The notes: generated by a model not told the origin, from the letters alone. 64,000 nt of DNA from Fimbriiglobus ruber (GCF_002197845.1 NZ_NIDE01000005.1:372001-436000); one strand, 5' to 3'. Positions 10,001 to 19,471 are shown, counted from the first letter of the stretch. Translations and numbers: made by a program.

Positions 10001-13000
10001 CACACCACCACCGCCGCCCTGAACGTCGCCGCGGCGACGGTATCGGGCGCGTTCAGCGGGGATGCGGTCAATCTGATCACGACCGGGGCCGTGGGGACGT
10101 TCGCCGGCAAGGACGTGGGGACCGGGATCACCGTGACGGTGGCCGGGCTGACGCTGGGCGGCGCCCAAGCCGGGGATTACACCCTCATCCAACCGTCCAC
10201 CACCGCCGGCATCACCCCGGCCCAAGTCACTGTCACCGGCGTGACCGCCGCCGACAAGGTGTACGACCACACCACCACCGCCGCCCTGAACGTCGCCGCG
10301 GCGACGGTATCGGGCGCGTTCAGCGGGGATGTGGTCAATCTGATCACGACCGGGGCCGTGGGGACGTTCGCCGACAAGGACGTGGGGACCGGGATCACCG
10401 TGACGGTGACCGGGCTGACGCTGGAAGGCGCCCAGACCGGCGACTACGTCCTGACCCAACCCACTGCGACCGCCGACATCACCCCGGCGACCCTCTCCGT
10501 CACGGGCATGACCGCCGCCGACAAGGTCTATGACCACACCACCGCGGCGGCGGTGAACACCGGAAGCGCGGCGCTGGTGGGGATCTTCAGTGGAGACGTG
10601 GTCGCACTGAACACCGGCACGGCCGCGGGGACATTCGCCGACAAGGACGTGGGGACCGGGATCACCGTGACGGTAGCCGGGCTGACGCTGGGCGGCGCCC
10701 AAGCCGAGGATTACACACTGACCCAACCGACCACGACCGCCAGTATCACTCCCCGGCCCGTTACCGTCGCCGGCGTCATTGCCGCCAATAAGGTGTACGA
10801 CGGGACCACAGGGGCCGCGCTGAACACCGCCGCCGCGATGGCGGTCGGGGTGGTCGCCGGGGATGCGGTCAGTCTGGTCACGTCCGGGGCGGCGGGGACG
10901 TTCGTCGGCAAGGACGTGGGGACCGGGATTGAAGTCACCGTCACGGGCCTGACGCTCGGCGGGGGCCGGGCCGGGGATTACACCCTGACCCAACCGACCG
11001 CCACCGCCAGCATCACCCCCCGGCACATCACCGTCACTGCCCGGCCCGATACGAAGACGTATGACCAGACTACCGCGGCCGTCGCGTTGGCCGTCGCACC
11101 CGGCGACCTCCAGGGCACGGATACGGCGGCGTTTCACGAGGCCTACGACACGCCCGACGCGGGCACCGGGAAAACACTCACCCCGTTCGGGACCGTGAAC
11201 GACGGCGACGGCGGCAACGACTACACGTACACCTTCGTCCCCGTGGCCACCGGCGTCATTACCCCGGTGTCACTCGCGGTCACGGGCATTACCGCGGCCG
11301 ACAAGGTGTACGACGGAACCGCGGCCGCCACCCTGAACACCGCCGCCGCGACGCTGGTCGGGGTGTTCGGCGGGGACGTGGTCAGGTTGACCTCGGCCGG
11401 AGCGGTCGGAACGTTTGCCGGCCCAGACGTTGGGACCGGGATTGCGGTAGCCGTGACCGGGTTGGCACTGGGGGGTGCCGAAGCCGGAGACTACACTCTG
11501 ATCCAGCCGACCGCTACCGCCGGCATCACCCCGGCCCCACTCACGGTCACGGGCATTACCGCGGCCGACAAGGTGTACGACGGAACCACGGCCGCCACCT
11601 TGAACACCACTGCCGCGGTGCTGGCGGGGGTTCTCGGCGGGGACGCGGTCACGCTGAACGCCGGCGGAGCGGCCGGGACATTTGTCACCAAGGACGTGGG
11701 GACGGGGGTCGCGGTGATGGCGACCGGGTTGACACTCGGCGGCATCCGAGCCGGGGATTACACACTGACCCAGCCGGCTACGACCGCCGACATCACCCCG
11801 GTCGCACTCGCCGTCACCGGGATCACCGCCGCCGACAAGGTGTACGACGGGACCACGGCCGCCACCCTCGATACGGCCGGGGCGGCGCTGACCGGGGTGG
11901 TCACCGGCGATGTAGTGACGCTGGACACGGGCGGGGCCAAAGGCACGTTTGCCAGTCCCGATCCGGGCACCGGGATCGGCGTTACCATTTCGGGCCTGCA
12001 ACTCGCCGGGCCGCAGGCCGCGGACTACGTTTTCACGCCACCGAGCATCACAGCGAACATCACGACCGCCCCGGTTCCACCGACTACACCACCGGCGGTT
12101 CCCCCGGTCTCGCCACCCCCGGTCTCGCCGTCCCCGGTCTCGCCGCCCCCGGTCTCGCCGCCCCCGGTCTCGCCGCCCCCGGTCTCGCCGCCGACGCTGC
12201 CCCCCGTCTCACCACCCCCGCCCGGAATGCCGTCTTCAGTCTTCGCCGGGTCGACGCAGTTCGCCGTCGGAACCGACGCGGGCGGACCGCCGCTTGTGGA
12301 GTCGTTCAACGCCAACCAGACACAGCTCCTGGGCTCCACCCCCGCGTTCGCTTCGTCATTCACCGGCGGGGTCCGGGTGGTGGCCGCCGACTTCAACAAC
12401 GACGGGGTGGCCGACATCGCCGTCGGGACCGGCCCGGGGGTCCCGAACGAGGTGACCATCCTGGACGGCAAGACGGGGGCCGTGATCACCACCTTCCAGC
12501 CGTTCGAGGCCTCGTTCACCGGGGGCATCTTCGTGGCCGCCGGGGACGTCACCGGGGACGGTATCCCGGACCTCATCGTGACCCCCGACCAGACCGGCGG
12601 GCCGGTCGTCGCCGTGTACGACGGGACCAAACTGGTCGAGGGTCTGGCGTCCGGTCAGGCGAACGGCCAGCCGGCCCAGATCAACCGCTTCTTCGGCATC
12701 CAGGACCCGAACTTCCGGGGTGGGGCGCGGGCCGCTGCCGGTGACATTAACGGGGACGGGGTAGCCGATATTGTGGTCTCGGCCGGGTTCAGCGGGGGCC
12801 CCCGGATCGCCGGGTTCGACGGGAAATCGGTCGCGTCCGGTACGGCCACCCCGACCAAGCTGTTCGCCGACTTCTTCGCGTTCGAGCCGTCGCTGACGAA
12901 CGGGGCGTACGTGGCCGTCGGGGACATCAACGGGGACGGGCACGCGGACGTGATCGCCGGCGGCGGGCCGGGCGGCGGACCCCGGGTGACGATCTTTGAC

Positions 13001-13264
13001 GGGGCCGCCCTCCTGTCGAACACCCAGACGCCGGTCGCCGACTTCTTTGCCGGGGATCCGAGCAACCGCGGGGGGGTGCGGGTGGCCGTCAAGGACCTGG
13101 ACGGGACCGCGGACGCGGGTCTGGTGGTCGGGTCGGGGACCGGAGCCGGGGCGACGGTCACCGGGTACACTGGGAAGGCGATCCTGGCCGACCCGGGGTC
13201 GCCTACGTCCCTGTTCTCGCTGGACGCCTTCCCCGGATTTACCGGCGGCGTCTTCGTCGGGTGA
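7070..13264 (+). CDS. Giant secreted protein: LExRxxP motif, beta-helix-like repeats, Big_3-type Ig, nine YDG/MBG repeats, FG-GAP C-terminus
   Basis: This is a 2,064-aa protein. It has no classical signal peptide; instead residues 31-37 read LEDRIVP, the planctomycete LEPRxLL-like N-terminal motif. Residues ~100-620 hold long repeated blocks with STPNQSAAVTSTFNWD, resembling a beta-helix passenger. An Ig-like domain (about 690-790) precedes nine ~89-residue YDG units, each starting near T-A-A-D-K-V-Y-D, with one variant MBG unit (TARPDTKTYDQTTAAV) after the sixth. A Pro/Ser/Val linker (about 1665-1722) leads to FG-GAP/VCBS repeats with calcium-type loops such as DFNNDGVADIAVGTGPG. The protein ends DAFPGFTGGVFVG. 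It is probably a surface adhesin or matrix protein. Partner and function are unknown. Confidence 0.88.
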   Translation: MKRTWLGGLFHRTTHPIRRTAGSVSLRVGLLEDRIVPATITWDSADHPTGGSLESGSNWLGGVAPGPNDDAVINLTQTGTVTASAADAVNSITTNAKTTLEITGSSLALGAGNSTFGGPVTVDAAGALNVNPGANVTIEENITITVDGSLNVVDANSFDIVGGSLQTEGIVLNGTMTVTGTTFGLLNSISGEGEAGIQVDAGGHLSTPNQSAAVTSTFNWDFMTFANGSVLNAGDIQDDHFLTTLYVPVTDVPLLADNLEFQDVDLNSGSMPGAATIHLAPLGTADTVNQRYVFDGLTAFNSVLTTPFVVPSGAALDVDPGASVFVGRGVTITVNGALNVTDAASFEAAEHSGTTAGITVNGTMAVTGTTFSITGGAGGDVVIQVGAGGRLSTPNQSAAVTSTFNWDALVFANGSVLNAGDIQDNYFHTTLYIPAPDVPLLTNNLEFQDIDLNSGSVSGAAPVHLVPLGTADTVSQRYVFTGQVGFNTVNTAVFDIPAGSTLDVDPGATVLIEFDVTIRVFGALNLTNPGSLTVQENDGAIQGISVSGTLTAVDTDFDVDGQVFSNASSKILVNAAGQLNVSGGSFNWTRILLSPQSAATIHLLTLGGQLTVDSTATIAINQNDFSAATVVASGSSTAFINLVGNDWGTTDDTQILTKITDHHTNASLPTVVFDPALSAEPAEVSATPADIVYSRTAETVPVSATVADTSGPVNEGTVTFQILEGSTVVGTTTAINVIDGAAATTLTLPTGTPAGTYTILASYSGTANFSSDTDSSQSLTITPAPVTIAGITAADKVYDHTTVATLNSGGAAVTGVFLGDEVNLVTTGAVGTFAGKDVGTGIGVAVSGLTLGGAQAGDYTLTEPTATASITPAPVTVTGITAADKVYDQTAAATLGTAGAELNGVFPGDGVTLSTIGAVGTFADRNVGTGIAVAVTGLTLGGAQVGDYTLIQPSTTAGITPAQVTVTGVTAADKVYDHTTTAALNVAAATVSGAFSGDAVNLITTGAVGTFAGKDVGTGITVTVAGLTLGGAQAGDYTLIQPSTTAGITPAQVTVTGVTAADKVYDHTTTAALNVAAATVSGAFSGDVVNLITTGAVGTFADKDVGTGITVTVTGLTLEGAQTGDYVLTQPTATADITPATLSVTGMTAADKVYDHTTAAAVNTGSAALVGIFSGDVVALNTGTAAGTFADKDVGTGITVTVAGLTLGGAQAEDYTLTQPTTTASITPRPVTVAGVIAANKVYDGTTGAALNTAAAMAVGVVAGDAVSLVTSGAAGTFVGKDVGTGIEVTVTGLTLGGGRAGDYTLTQPTATASITPRHITVTARPDTKTYDQTTAAVALAVAPGDLQGTDTAAFHEAYDTPDAGTGKTLTPFGTVNDGDGGNDYTYTFVPVATGVITPVSLAVTGITAADKVYDGTAAATLNTAAATLVGVFGGDVVRLTSAGAVGTFAGPDVGTGIAVAVTGLALGGAEAGDYTLIQPTATAGITPAPLTVTGITAADKVYDGTTAATLNTTAAVLAGVLGGDAVTLNAGGAAGTFVTKDVGTGVAVMATGLTLGGIRAGDYTLTQPATTADITPVALAVTGITAADKVYDGTTAATLDTAGAALTGVVTGDVVTLDTGGAKGTFASPDPGTGIGVTISGLQLAGPQAADYVFTPPSITANITTAPVPPTTPPAVPPVSPPPVSPSPVSPPPVSPPPVSPPPVSPPTLPPVSPPPPGMPSSVFAGSTQFAVGTDAGGPPLVESFNANQTQLLGSTPAFASSFTGGVRVVAADFNNDGVADIAVGTGPGVPNEVTILDGKTGAVITTFQPFEASFTGGIFVAAGDVTGDGIPDLIVTPDQTGGPVVAVYDGTKLVEGLASGQANGQPAQINRFFGIQDPNFRGGARAAAGDINGDGVADIVVSAGFSGGPRIAGFDGKSVASGTATPTKLFADFFAFEPSLTNGAYVAVGDINGDGHADVIAGGGPGGGPRVTIFDGAALLSNTQTPVADFFAGDPSNRGGVRVAVKDLDGTADAGLVVGSGTGAGATVTGYTGKAILADPGSPTSLFSLDAFPGFTGGVFVG
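9908..10441 (+). repeat. Near-identical 267-bp tandem duplication inside the YDG array
   Basis: Two adjacent YDG units (9908-10174 and 10175-10441) share long identical stretches at a 267-bp (89-codon) period; for example ACCCTCATCCAACCGTCC recurs exactly 267 bp apart. The neighbouring units differ much more, so this pair is the most recent duplication in the array. Confidence 0.85.
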
Positions 13265-13717
13265 CGCGGCGGCGGACCCTCGCTGTCCGACGTTCGCACG
13301 TTTCGCCTGGTATAGGGCGGTGTCGGCGTTCAGTGAAGACTACGCCGGTGCCGACTTTAGAATCCGCTCTCCGGCGTCTCTTTGTCCCATCACGTGACAT
13401 ATCAAAGTGGCTTTCGGCCAGACTTTTGCACAGGAAGAATTCGGGTGCGGGAAAAACAGAGAATTTCCGCATTCCTGACAAGGATGTTCGATACCCTTTC
13501 AGGCGACATTCGTTATGCTTTCCTGGTATTCGTACCGGACGAGCCAAAATGCCCGCCACGACTCAAAGCGACGACACGTCGCTCGCTGCGCAAGTGCTAA
13601 AAACCGCGTGCCCGCGGCCGTGACCGGACCACGTTCCGACACACGAGTTGGGAATTTGGTTCCGACGAGTAACTGCACACCAACACTTTTCTTTGACGGA
13701 TTAACAGGATTCGCGAT
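13265..13717. other. 453-bp intergenic region
   Basis: Between the two giant FG-GAP genes I see no convincing gene, T-run terminator or repeat. The stretch is less GC-rich than its neighbours and presumably carries the promoter for the gene at 13718. Confidence 0.5.
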
Positions 13718-16700
13718 ATGAGACACCTAATTTCGCCCAAAAAGCTGGTCGTCGAGGTCCTCGAGTCGAGGGTCACACCGTCGTTCGCTACGCAGTTGCA
13801 GGCGCTGTTAAACGCTGCGCCGTCGTTCGGCGGCACGGGCACGGCCATCGCGTCGGCGACGGGTATGACCGCCGACCTGCCGGTCGTGGACGCGAGCATC
13901 GACAACGTGCTCGGCGTCTCGGCCGATTTCAGCCGCATCGCCACGGCGATCGGCAAAATCAATTCGGCGACCGTCACGGATAACGATTCGCTGATCGCCG
14001 CGCTCCAGTCCGCCGACCCGAACGATACCTTCTCTCTGGGGCCCAACGGGGAAAACCTAAGCGTCTCGGTTGTACTGGCGCTACCCACCGAGACGCTCAC
14101 CATCGCCCCCACGGCGGCCGGCCTCGGCGGCGGCACGCCGCAGTACTTCACGCAAGCCAGCCTGAGCGGCAGCGGGGCGGTCCAGTACACGAACAACGGC
14201 CCCCTCGTCGGCGCCGAGTTCAGCTTCGGGACCGACGACACCGGCGTCTATTTCAACGCGGGCCCGCTGCTCGCCTTAGAGGCCAGCGCGTCGTTCCCGG
14301 TGAGCGGGGCGGTCAAGGTCGGCTCGACCGTGTTTTCGGGCCAGTTCGCCGGGACCGCCGCCGTCAACCTGTCGGGCGTCGTGACGCTGAACAGTTCCGG
14401 CGAAAGCGACCACGTTTACCTGAGCGACATTCCCGCGTCCGCCACCTTCAACGATCCCTCGGAACTCCCGACCGCCACCCTCACCGGGAACGACACGGTC
14501 AAGGTTCTGGGGGTGAACCTCCTGACCTGGGGGACCGCGACGAACGGCGGCGCGCCGCTATTGTCGTGGGGCGCCGGGGTTCTCTCCGGCACCCCCCAGG
14601 TCGACACCGGCACCCCGCAGTTCATTGCGTCGAACGAGGGCGCGGCCGAGTCGACCCTGTTTTCCTTCGTGACCGACAACATGCTGGGGCTAACCAACCT
14701 GCACGCCAACCTCGGGCCGTTCAACATTCAGGGGTTGAGCCAGGCGGCCGACATGATCCGGCTCATCTCGTTCATTGCCGACGATTACAGTTCGGCTTTG
14801 AGCGGGGACGGCACCACGTCCAGCGCCGACGGCGTCCCCACCGACTTCCAGGACGACGGGTTCCAGGTGGCGGCGCTGCCGTCCGACCCCTCGGCTTTTC
14901 AATTCCAGCAAGACCCGTCCCAGCTCATCGCGTTCGCCGAGGGGCAAAACGTCGACCTGTTCTCGTACAGCGGCGGCGGGGCCGGCGACGGCTTCGACGT
15001 CACCGTCCCGGTCGTGGAGGAAACTTACGCGATCTTCGGCGGCATCTTGACCATTACGGTGACCGGCAGCATCGGCGTCGACTTCACGCCCGAGTACCAC
15101 CTGGGGATGGGCGTCGACGCCAACGGCCTGTACGTCAGTACCGACCCGACCCAGACCTACGTCAAACTGCAGGCGTCCGGCGGCGGGAGCCTGGTCGTCA
15201 ACGCCCAACTGTTCGACGTGGTCGGCCTGGGCGACTCCACGATCGGGTTGAACCTGGCTTACGGCACCGGCTTCTACATGGACCCCGCGGCCAACAACCG
15301 GCTCTACCTCGCCAGCATTATGCCCGCGGCCGACCAGTCGAACGTCACCGTCACCAGCGGCCTGCCGAGTACACTGGGCGGCGTTTCCAACTGGCTCGCC
15401 GACCACGTGGAATTGCGGAGCGACCCGAGCGTCAGCAGCGAACTGTATTTCAGCCAGGGCGTTAACAACCCGGGACCGGACACGCTGCAAGATATCTTCG
15501 GGGCCATACCCGACGGCATCCGCAAGAAGCTCCAGTGGATCGCCAACGAATTGGGGATCGGCCAGCAGTACCAGAATCTGTCTAACGGCCTGACCAGCGA
15601 GGCGAATCACGTCCAGTCCGTGGTGACGAACGTCGTCACGAACCCGGTCGGCGCGGCCCACGGAGTGCTTTCCAGCCTGGGCCTCGCCGACTCCACCGAC
15701 GCCACGGCTTTCGGCGGGACTTTCAGCGGGAACGTCATCCCGATCGTCGACGCGGCGGCGCAAGCCGAAGGGATCTCGCCGCCGGCGCCGGTGAGCGTCC
15801 CGGTCGACGACCTGAGCGACGTTCCCGGGACGTATGCCGACAACAACCCGGACCACCCCGACGTCCCGCCGGACGGCATTTTCCACTACACCTTCGCCGA
15901 CCTGTCTGCCCTCTTCCCCGGCATCCTCGCGGACGACGACATCGGCCGGGCCGAGTACACGTGGAGCTGGGCTCTCACGCCGAAGGGGACCACGAGTACC
16001 AACCTGAGCGGCGGGACGTTGCCCCAGACGTCGAGCCCGTCGACAGACGCCATCCCGTACAAGTACGACCCGTCGACCGGAATCCTCACCGTCGACGCGA
16101 CCAACCCGAACGCCGACATCACCCTGGAGCCGAGTACCGACGGGGGCGTGGTGTTGGGCCGGATGATCCCGGACGGCTCGGGCGGCGAACAGGTCGACTC
16201 GTCGGTCGTCTTCCCCTCCCTCAACGGCGTGGTGGTCACGACGGCCGGCGGCGACAACACTTTTTACGAGGCGCCCGGCGTCAACGTCCCGGTCACGTAC
16301 ACCGGGTCCACCGGGACGGATTCCGTGACCGTGCAGGACGGCAACAACGCCGTCACGACCGGCAGCGGCGGCGGCCTCGTCCAGGCGGGGAACGGCAACA
16401 ACACCATCGCCACGGCCGGCGGGGCGTCGGTGGTCCTGGCCGGCAACGGCAACAACACCGTCACCGCGGGCAACACTTACGTCTCCCTGGGCTCCGGTGC
16501 CAACACCATCCACAGCCTGGGGGGCCTCCAGGCCCAGATCGGGTCGGGGAACTATACGATCGACGGCCTGCAGGTCGGCGATCAACTGATCACCCAGACG
16601 AGCCCCCCGACTCCGGCCGGTCAGATCGTGTCCCTGACGGCCGCGGACGGAACCCCCGTCGCCAACCCGGACCTGGCTCCCACGGTGACCGCCCTGAGCG

Positions 16701-18013
16701 TGTCGACCGGCCCGGCGGCCGGCGGCACGACGGTCACCATCACCGGGACGAACCTGGGCAACGCTATCGTCGTCGACTTCGGGACCGTCGCGGGCACCGT
16801 CGTCAGCGACACCGCCACCCAGATCGTCGCGACCAGTCCGGCCGGGGCGGCGGGGGCCGTGGACGTGACCGTCACGACCGTGAACGGCACCTCGGCCACC
16901 TCGCCCGCCGACCAGTTCACTTACGCCGCCGTACCCCCCGTCAGCCCGCCGCCGAGTACTGTTCCGCCCGGGACACCGAAACCGTCACTGGTCGGGTACG
17001 CCCAGGTCGCGGTCGGCGCGGACGCCGGCGGGACCGGGACGGTCACCGTGTACAACCCGGACGGGTCGGTCGCGTACATGGCGGCCCCGTTCGGGGCGTC
17101 GTTCACGGCCGGCGTCCGCGTGGCCGTCGCCGACCTCAACGGGGACGGGGCACCGGAGCTGATCGCCGGGACCGGCCCGGGGGTGGCCAACCAGGTCGTC
17201 GTCCTCGACGGCAAGACGCACCAGCAGATCGCGTCGTTCGAGCCGTTCGAGGGCACGTTCACCGGTGGCCTGTTCATCACCGTCGGGGACATCAACGGGG
17301 ACGGTGTGCCGGACCTGGTCGTGACCCCCGACCAGTCCGGCGGGCCGATCGTGGCCGCGTACGACGGGGCGGCCCTCGGGAAAGGACAAGTGGTCCAACT
17401 GGCCCGGTTCTTCGGGATTAACGACCCGAACTTCCGCGGCGGAGCCCGGGCGGCGGTCGGGGACATCAACGGGGACGGGTTCGGGGACGTGATCGTGTCG
17501 GCCGGGTTCGGCGGCGGTCCGCGAGTGGCCATCTTCAGCGGGGCAGCGGTCGCCACGAACACGCCGACCGAACTGATGTCCGACTTCTTCGCGTTCGAGC
17601 CGTCGTTGCGGAACGGTGCGTACGTCACCGCGGGCGACCTGACCGGGAAGGGGTACGCGGACCTCGTCTTCGGTGCCGGCCCGGGCGGCGGACCCCGCGT
17701 CCGGGCCGTCGACCCCGCGGTGCTGCTCGCGGCCGCCGGGGACTTCTCGTCGCTGGACGACAGCGCGGTCTCGGGGGCCGGCCTGGCCGACTTCTTCGCG
17801 GGCGACCCGACGAACCGGGGCGGGGTGCGGGTGGCGGTCGCCAACCTGGACGGGGATACGAAAGCGGACGTGGTCGTCGGGTCCGGGACGGGGGCGGGGG
17901 CGGCGGTGACGGCGTACACCGGGGCGGCGATCGCAGCCAACCCGGCGTCCCCGGCCGCCGCCGGTGACCTGGACGCGTTCCCCGGATTCACTGGCGGCGT
18001 CTTCGTCGGGTAA
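13718..18013 (+). CDS. Giant secreted protein: LExRxxP motif, Gly/Asn-rich repeats, IPT/TIG domain, FG-GAP C-terminus
   Basis: This is a 1,431-aa protein. The LESRVTP motif at residues 15-21 takes the place of a normal signal peptide. Residues ~30-800 are not recognised; they are beta-rich and include a Ser/Asp-rich extracellular-type sequence. About residues 850-960 contain Gly/Asn-rich tandem units (GNGNNTIATAGG, GNGNNTVTAG, GSGANTIHS) reminiscent of RTX-like rolls. An IPT/TIG domain follows (VSTGPAAGGTTVTITGTNLG..), then a short Pro linker (about 1071-1088). FG-GAP/VCBS repeats (1089-1431; DLNGDGAPELIAGTGPG, DINGDGVPDLVVTPDQSGG) end in DAFPGFTGGVFVG. The C-terminal third is closely similar to those of the 7070, 30821 and 56146 genes. 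It is probably a surface or matrix protein. Confidence 0.87.
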   Translation: MRHLISPKKLVVEVLESRVTPSFATQLQALLNAAPSFGGTGTAIASATGMTADLPVVDASIDNVLGVSADFSRIATAIGKINSATVTDNDSLIAALQSADPNDTFSLGPNGENLSVSVVLALPTETLTIAPTAAGLGGGTPQYFTQASLSGSGAVQYTNNGPLVGAEFSFGTDDTGVYFNAGPLLALEASASFPVSGAVKVGSTVFSGQFAGTAAVNLSGVVTLNSSGESDHVYLSDIPASATFNDPSELPTATLTGNDTVKVLGVNLLTWGTATNGGAPLLSWGAGVLSGTPQVDTGTPQFIASNEGAAESTLFSFVTDNMLGLTNLHANLGPFNIQGLSQAADMIRLISFIADDYSSALSGDGTTSSADGVPTDFQDDGFQVAALPSDPSAFQFQQDPSQLIAFAEGQNVDLFSYSGGGAGDGFDVTVPVVEETYAIFGGILTITVTGSIGVDFTPEYHLGMGVDANGLYVSTDPTQTYVKLQASGGGSLVVNAQLFDVVGLGDSTIGLNLAYGTGFYMDPAANNRLYLASIMPAADQSNVTVTSGLPSTLGGVSNWLADHVELRSDPSVSSELYFSQGVNNPGPDTLQDIFGAIPDGIRKKLQWIANELGIGQQYQNLSNGLTSEANHVQSVVTNVVTNPVGAAHGVLSSLGLADSTDATAFGGTFSGNVIPIVDAAAQAEGISPPAPVSVPVDDLSDVPGTYADNNPDHPDVPPDGIFHYTFADLSALFPGILADDDIGRAEYTWSWALTPKGTTSTNLSGGTLPQTSSPSTDAIPYKYDPSTGILTVDATNPNADITLEPSTDGGVVLGRMIPDGSGGEQVDSSVVFPSLNGVVVTTAGGDNTFYEAPGVNVPVTYTGSTGTDSVTVQDGNNAVTTGSGGGLVQAGNGNNTIATAGGASVVLAGNGNNTVTAGNTYVSLGSGANTIHSLGGLQAQIGSGNYTIDGLQVGDQLITQTSPPTPAGQIVSLTAADGTPVANPDLAPTVTALSVSTGPAAGGTTVTITGTNLGNAIVVDFGTVAGTVVSDTATQIVATSPAGAAGAVDVTVTTVNGTSATSPADQFTYAAVPPVSPPPSTVPPGTPKPSLVGYAQVAVGADAGGTGTVTVYNPDGSVAYMAAPFGASFTAGVRVAVADLNGDGAPELIAGTGPGVANQVVVLDGKTHQQIASFEPFEGTFTGGLFITVGDINGDGVPDLVVTPDQSGGPIVAAYDGAALGKGQVVQLARFFGINDPNFRGGARAAVGDINGDGFGDVIVSAGFGGGPRVAIFSGAAVATNTPTELMSDFFAFEPSLRNGAYVTAGDLTGKGYADLVFGAGPGGGPRVRAVDPAVLLAAAGDFSSLDDSAVSGAGLADFFAGDPTNRGGVRVAVANLDGDTKADVVVGSGTGAGAAVTAYTGAAIAANPASPAAAGDLDAFPGFTGGVFVG

Positions 18014-18065
18014 TGCGCGGAGCTTCACCAGGAGTACATAACCTACTATCCCAGATATTCCTTTC

Positions 18066-18094
18066 TCCGGCGCCGGCTCGGCCGGATTTTTTTT
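18066..18094 (+). terminator. Intrinsic terminator after the 13718-18013 gene
   Basis: A TCCGGC/GCCGGA stem (18066-18071 with 18081-18086) is followed directly by eight T residues (18087-18094). It lies 53 bp after the stop codon. Confidence 0.85.
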
Positions 18095-18157
18095 GATCCA
18101 GCAAATGGAACGTTGGTGGCATTTTATTGTCGGGTGGCCCGGACTAATGGATCGCGA

Positions 18158-19471
18158 ATGAGTCATTCCCTCGTCGATTTCCTGCGAACGGCTAGCGGGC
18201 CATCGCCGGACCGGGCGGACGTGCTGTGGGCTCGTTACCGCGAGACCGGTGACGAAGCCGCGTTCACGACTCTCGTGGGGTGGTACGGGAACGGCATCTA
18301 CCGCCGTATTCTGATCGCCGCCGGGTTCGACCACCCGCTGGCCGAAGAGGTCTTTCAGGCCACCTTGTTCAAGCTGCACGAGCGGCGGCAGACCCTCGCG
18401 TGCCCGACGTTCGAGGCCGCCCTAGCGTGGTGGCGGGCGGCGGCCGGGAACGAGGTCCGGATGGCCCTTCGGGGCCGGCGGCGGGGTCGCGCGCGCGAAA
18501 CAGAGGTCGCCCGAAATCCTGCGACCGCCGTCGCAGCGGATGCCGAGACCGAAATCCTTCGGACCGAACTGCTCGCCGAACTCGGGGCAGCGTTCAACCG
18601 CCTCCGACCCGAGTACCGGGAAACCCTAGCCCTCCTCTACTTCGAAAATCTTCCCGAGTCCCGGGCGGCTGAGATCCTCGGCCGCCATCGGGAAACCGTG
18701 GCGCGGTGGGCCGCGTGCGGGTTGGCCCGGCTCCGGGATTTGTTAGCCGCCCGAGGGGTGTTGCCCGCCGCCGGTGGAACGGCTGTCGCCGGGGTCACCC
18801 TGGCCAACGCCGCTCGGGCCGCGACGCCATCCACGGTTCGGATCGTGGAACTCGCGATCGCAGCCCGGGTCGCAAACCCGTCGGGTGCGGCGCTGGCGGC
18901 CGCCAGTTGGGCCAAGAAGATCGTCGCGGCACTCGCGACAGCAGTTCTTGCTGGTGGTGCCCTGGTTGGGTGGCAAGTAGAGCTGATGTCTAACCGATTC
19001 ACCCCCGGCGCCGGGGGTGATCTGCCCGGGCCGCTCACGAATCGCCCCTCACCGGTTCTGACCAATTTCACGATCGTGGAGGTGACCGGTGGTTATTACG
19101 AGATCGCGGGTGATGTCACGCAAAACGGCGTGGCGGCGGCCGGCATGACCGTGTCGTTCGGGGGCACGCCCGAAACACTTCACAGCATGACAACGATAAC
19201 GGACACGAATGGGCACTTCGACGTATTGGTGGAGTTAAACGACGACGGCAGCGACAGTGGCATGGCGACCGCCCAAGCGACGGACGCATATTGCCAGACG
19301 TCGAATATCGCCAGGGATTTAATCACGATATGGAGGTGGCACGACCAGACGCCGAGTGTAACTACGACTCCCGCACACGTTCCAACATACCGCAGTGGAT
19401 TTCGCGTGAGTCGAGCCCCGATCCGCAAAGACAATGTCCCGACGAACCCTGACGGGCCGTCCGGTCCGTGA
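18158..19471 (+). CDS. ECF-type sigma factor fused through a membrane helix to an extracytoplasmic domain
   Basis: This is a 437-aa protein. I chose ATG 18158 (MSHSLVDFLRTASG) over the in-frame start at 18113 because sigma-70 region 2 begins just after it. Region 2 spans about residues 25-95 (DEAAFTTLVGWYGNGIYRRILIAAGFDHPLAEEVFQATLF) and region 4 about 140-195 (YRETLALLYFENLPESRAAEILGRHRETVARW). An Ala-rich linker leads to one hydrophobic helix (about residue 250; IVAALATAVLAGGALVGW). The remaining ~165 residues contain a beta-sandwich of carboxypeptidase-regulatory type (EIAGDVTQNGVAAAGMTVSFGG..TDTNGHFDV). No separate anti-sigma gene is adjacent. Such C-terminally extended ECF factors are known in planctomycetes. 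Here the tail may sense an envelope signal (inference). Confidence 0.87.
   Translation: MSHSLVDFLRTASGPSPDRADVLWARYRETGDEAAFTTLVGWYGNGIYRRILIAAGFDHPLAEEVFQATLFKLHERRQTLACPTFEAALAWWRAAAGNEVRMALRGRRRGRARETEVARNPATAVAADAETEILRTELLAELGAAFNRLRPEYRETLALLYFENLPESRAAEILGRHRETVARWAACGLARLRDLLAARGVLPAAGGTAVAGVTLANAARAATPSTVRIVELAIAARVANPSGAALAAASWAKKIVAALATAVLAGGALVGWQVELMSNRFTPGAGGDLPGPLTNRPSPVLTNFTIVEVTGGYYEIAGDVTQNGVAAAGMTVSFGGTPETLHSMTTITDTNGHFDVLVELNDDGSDSGMATAQATDAYCQTSNIARDLITIWRWHDQTPSVTTTPAHVPTYRSGFRVSRAPIRKDNVPTNPDGPSGP

Noticed and set aside
7514-11137. 1,207-codon open frame on the minus strand
   Set aside because: Antisense to the YDG-repeat gene; Arg/Gly/His-rich low-complexity peptide typical of a GC-rich shadow frame.
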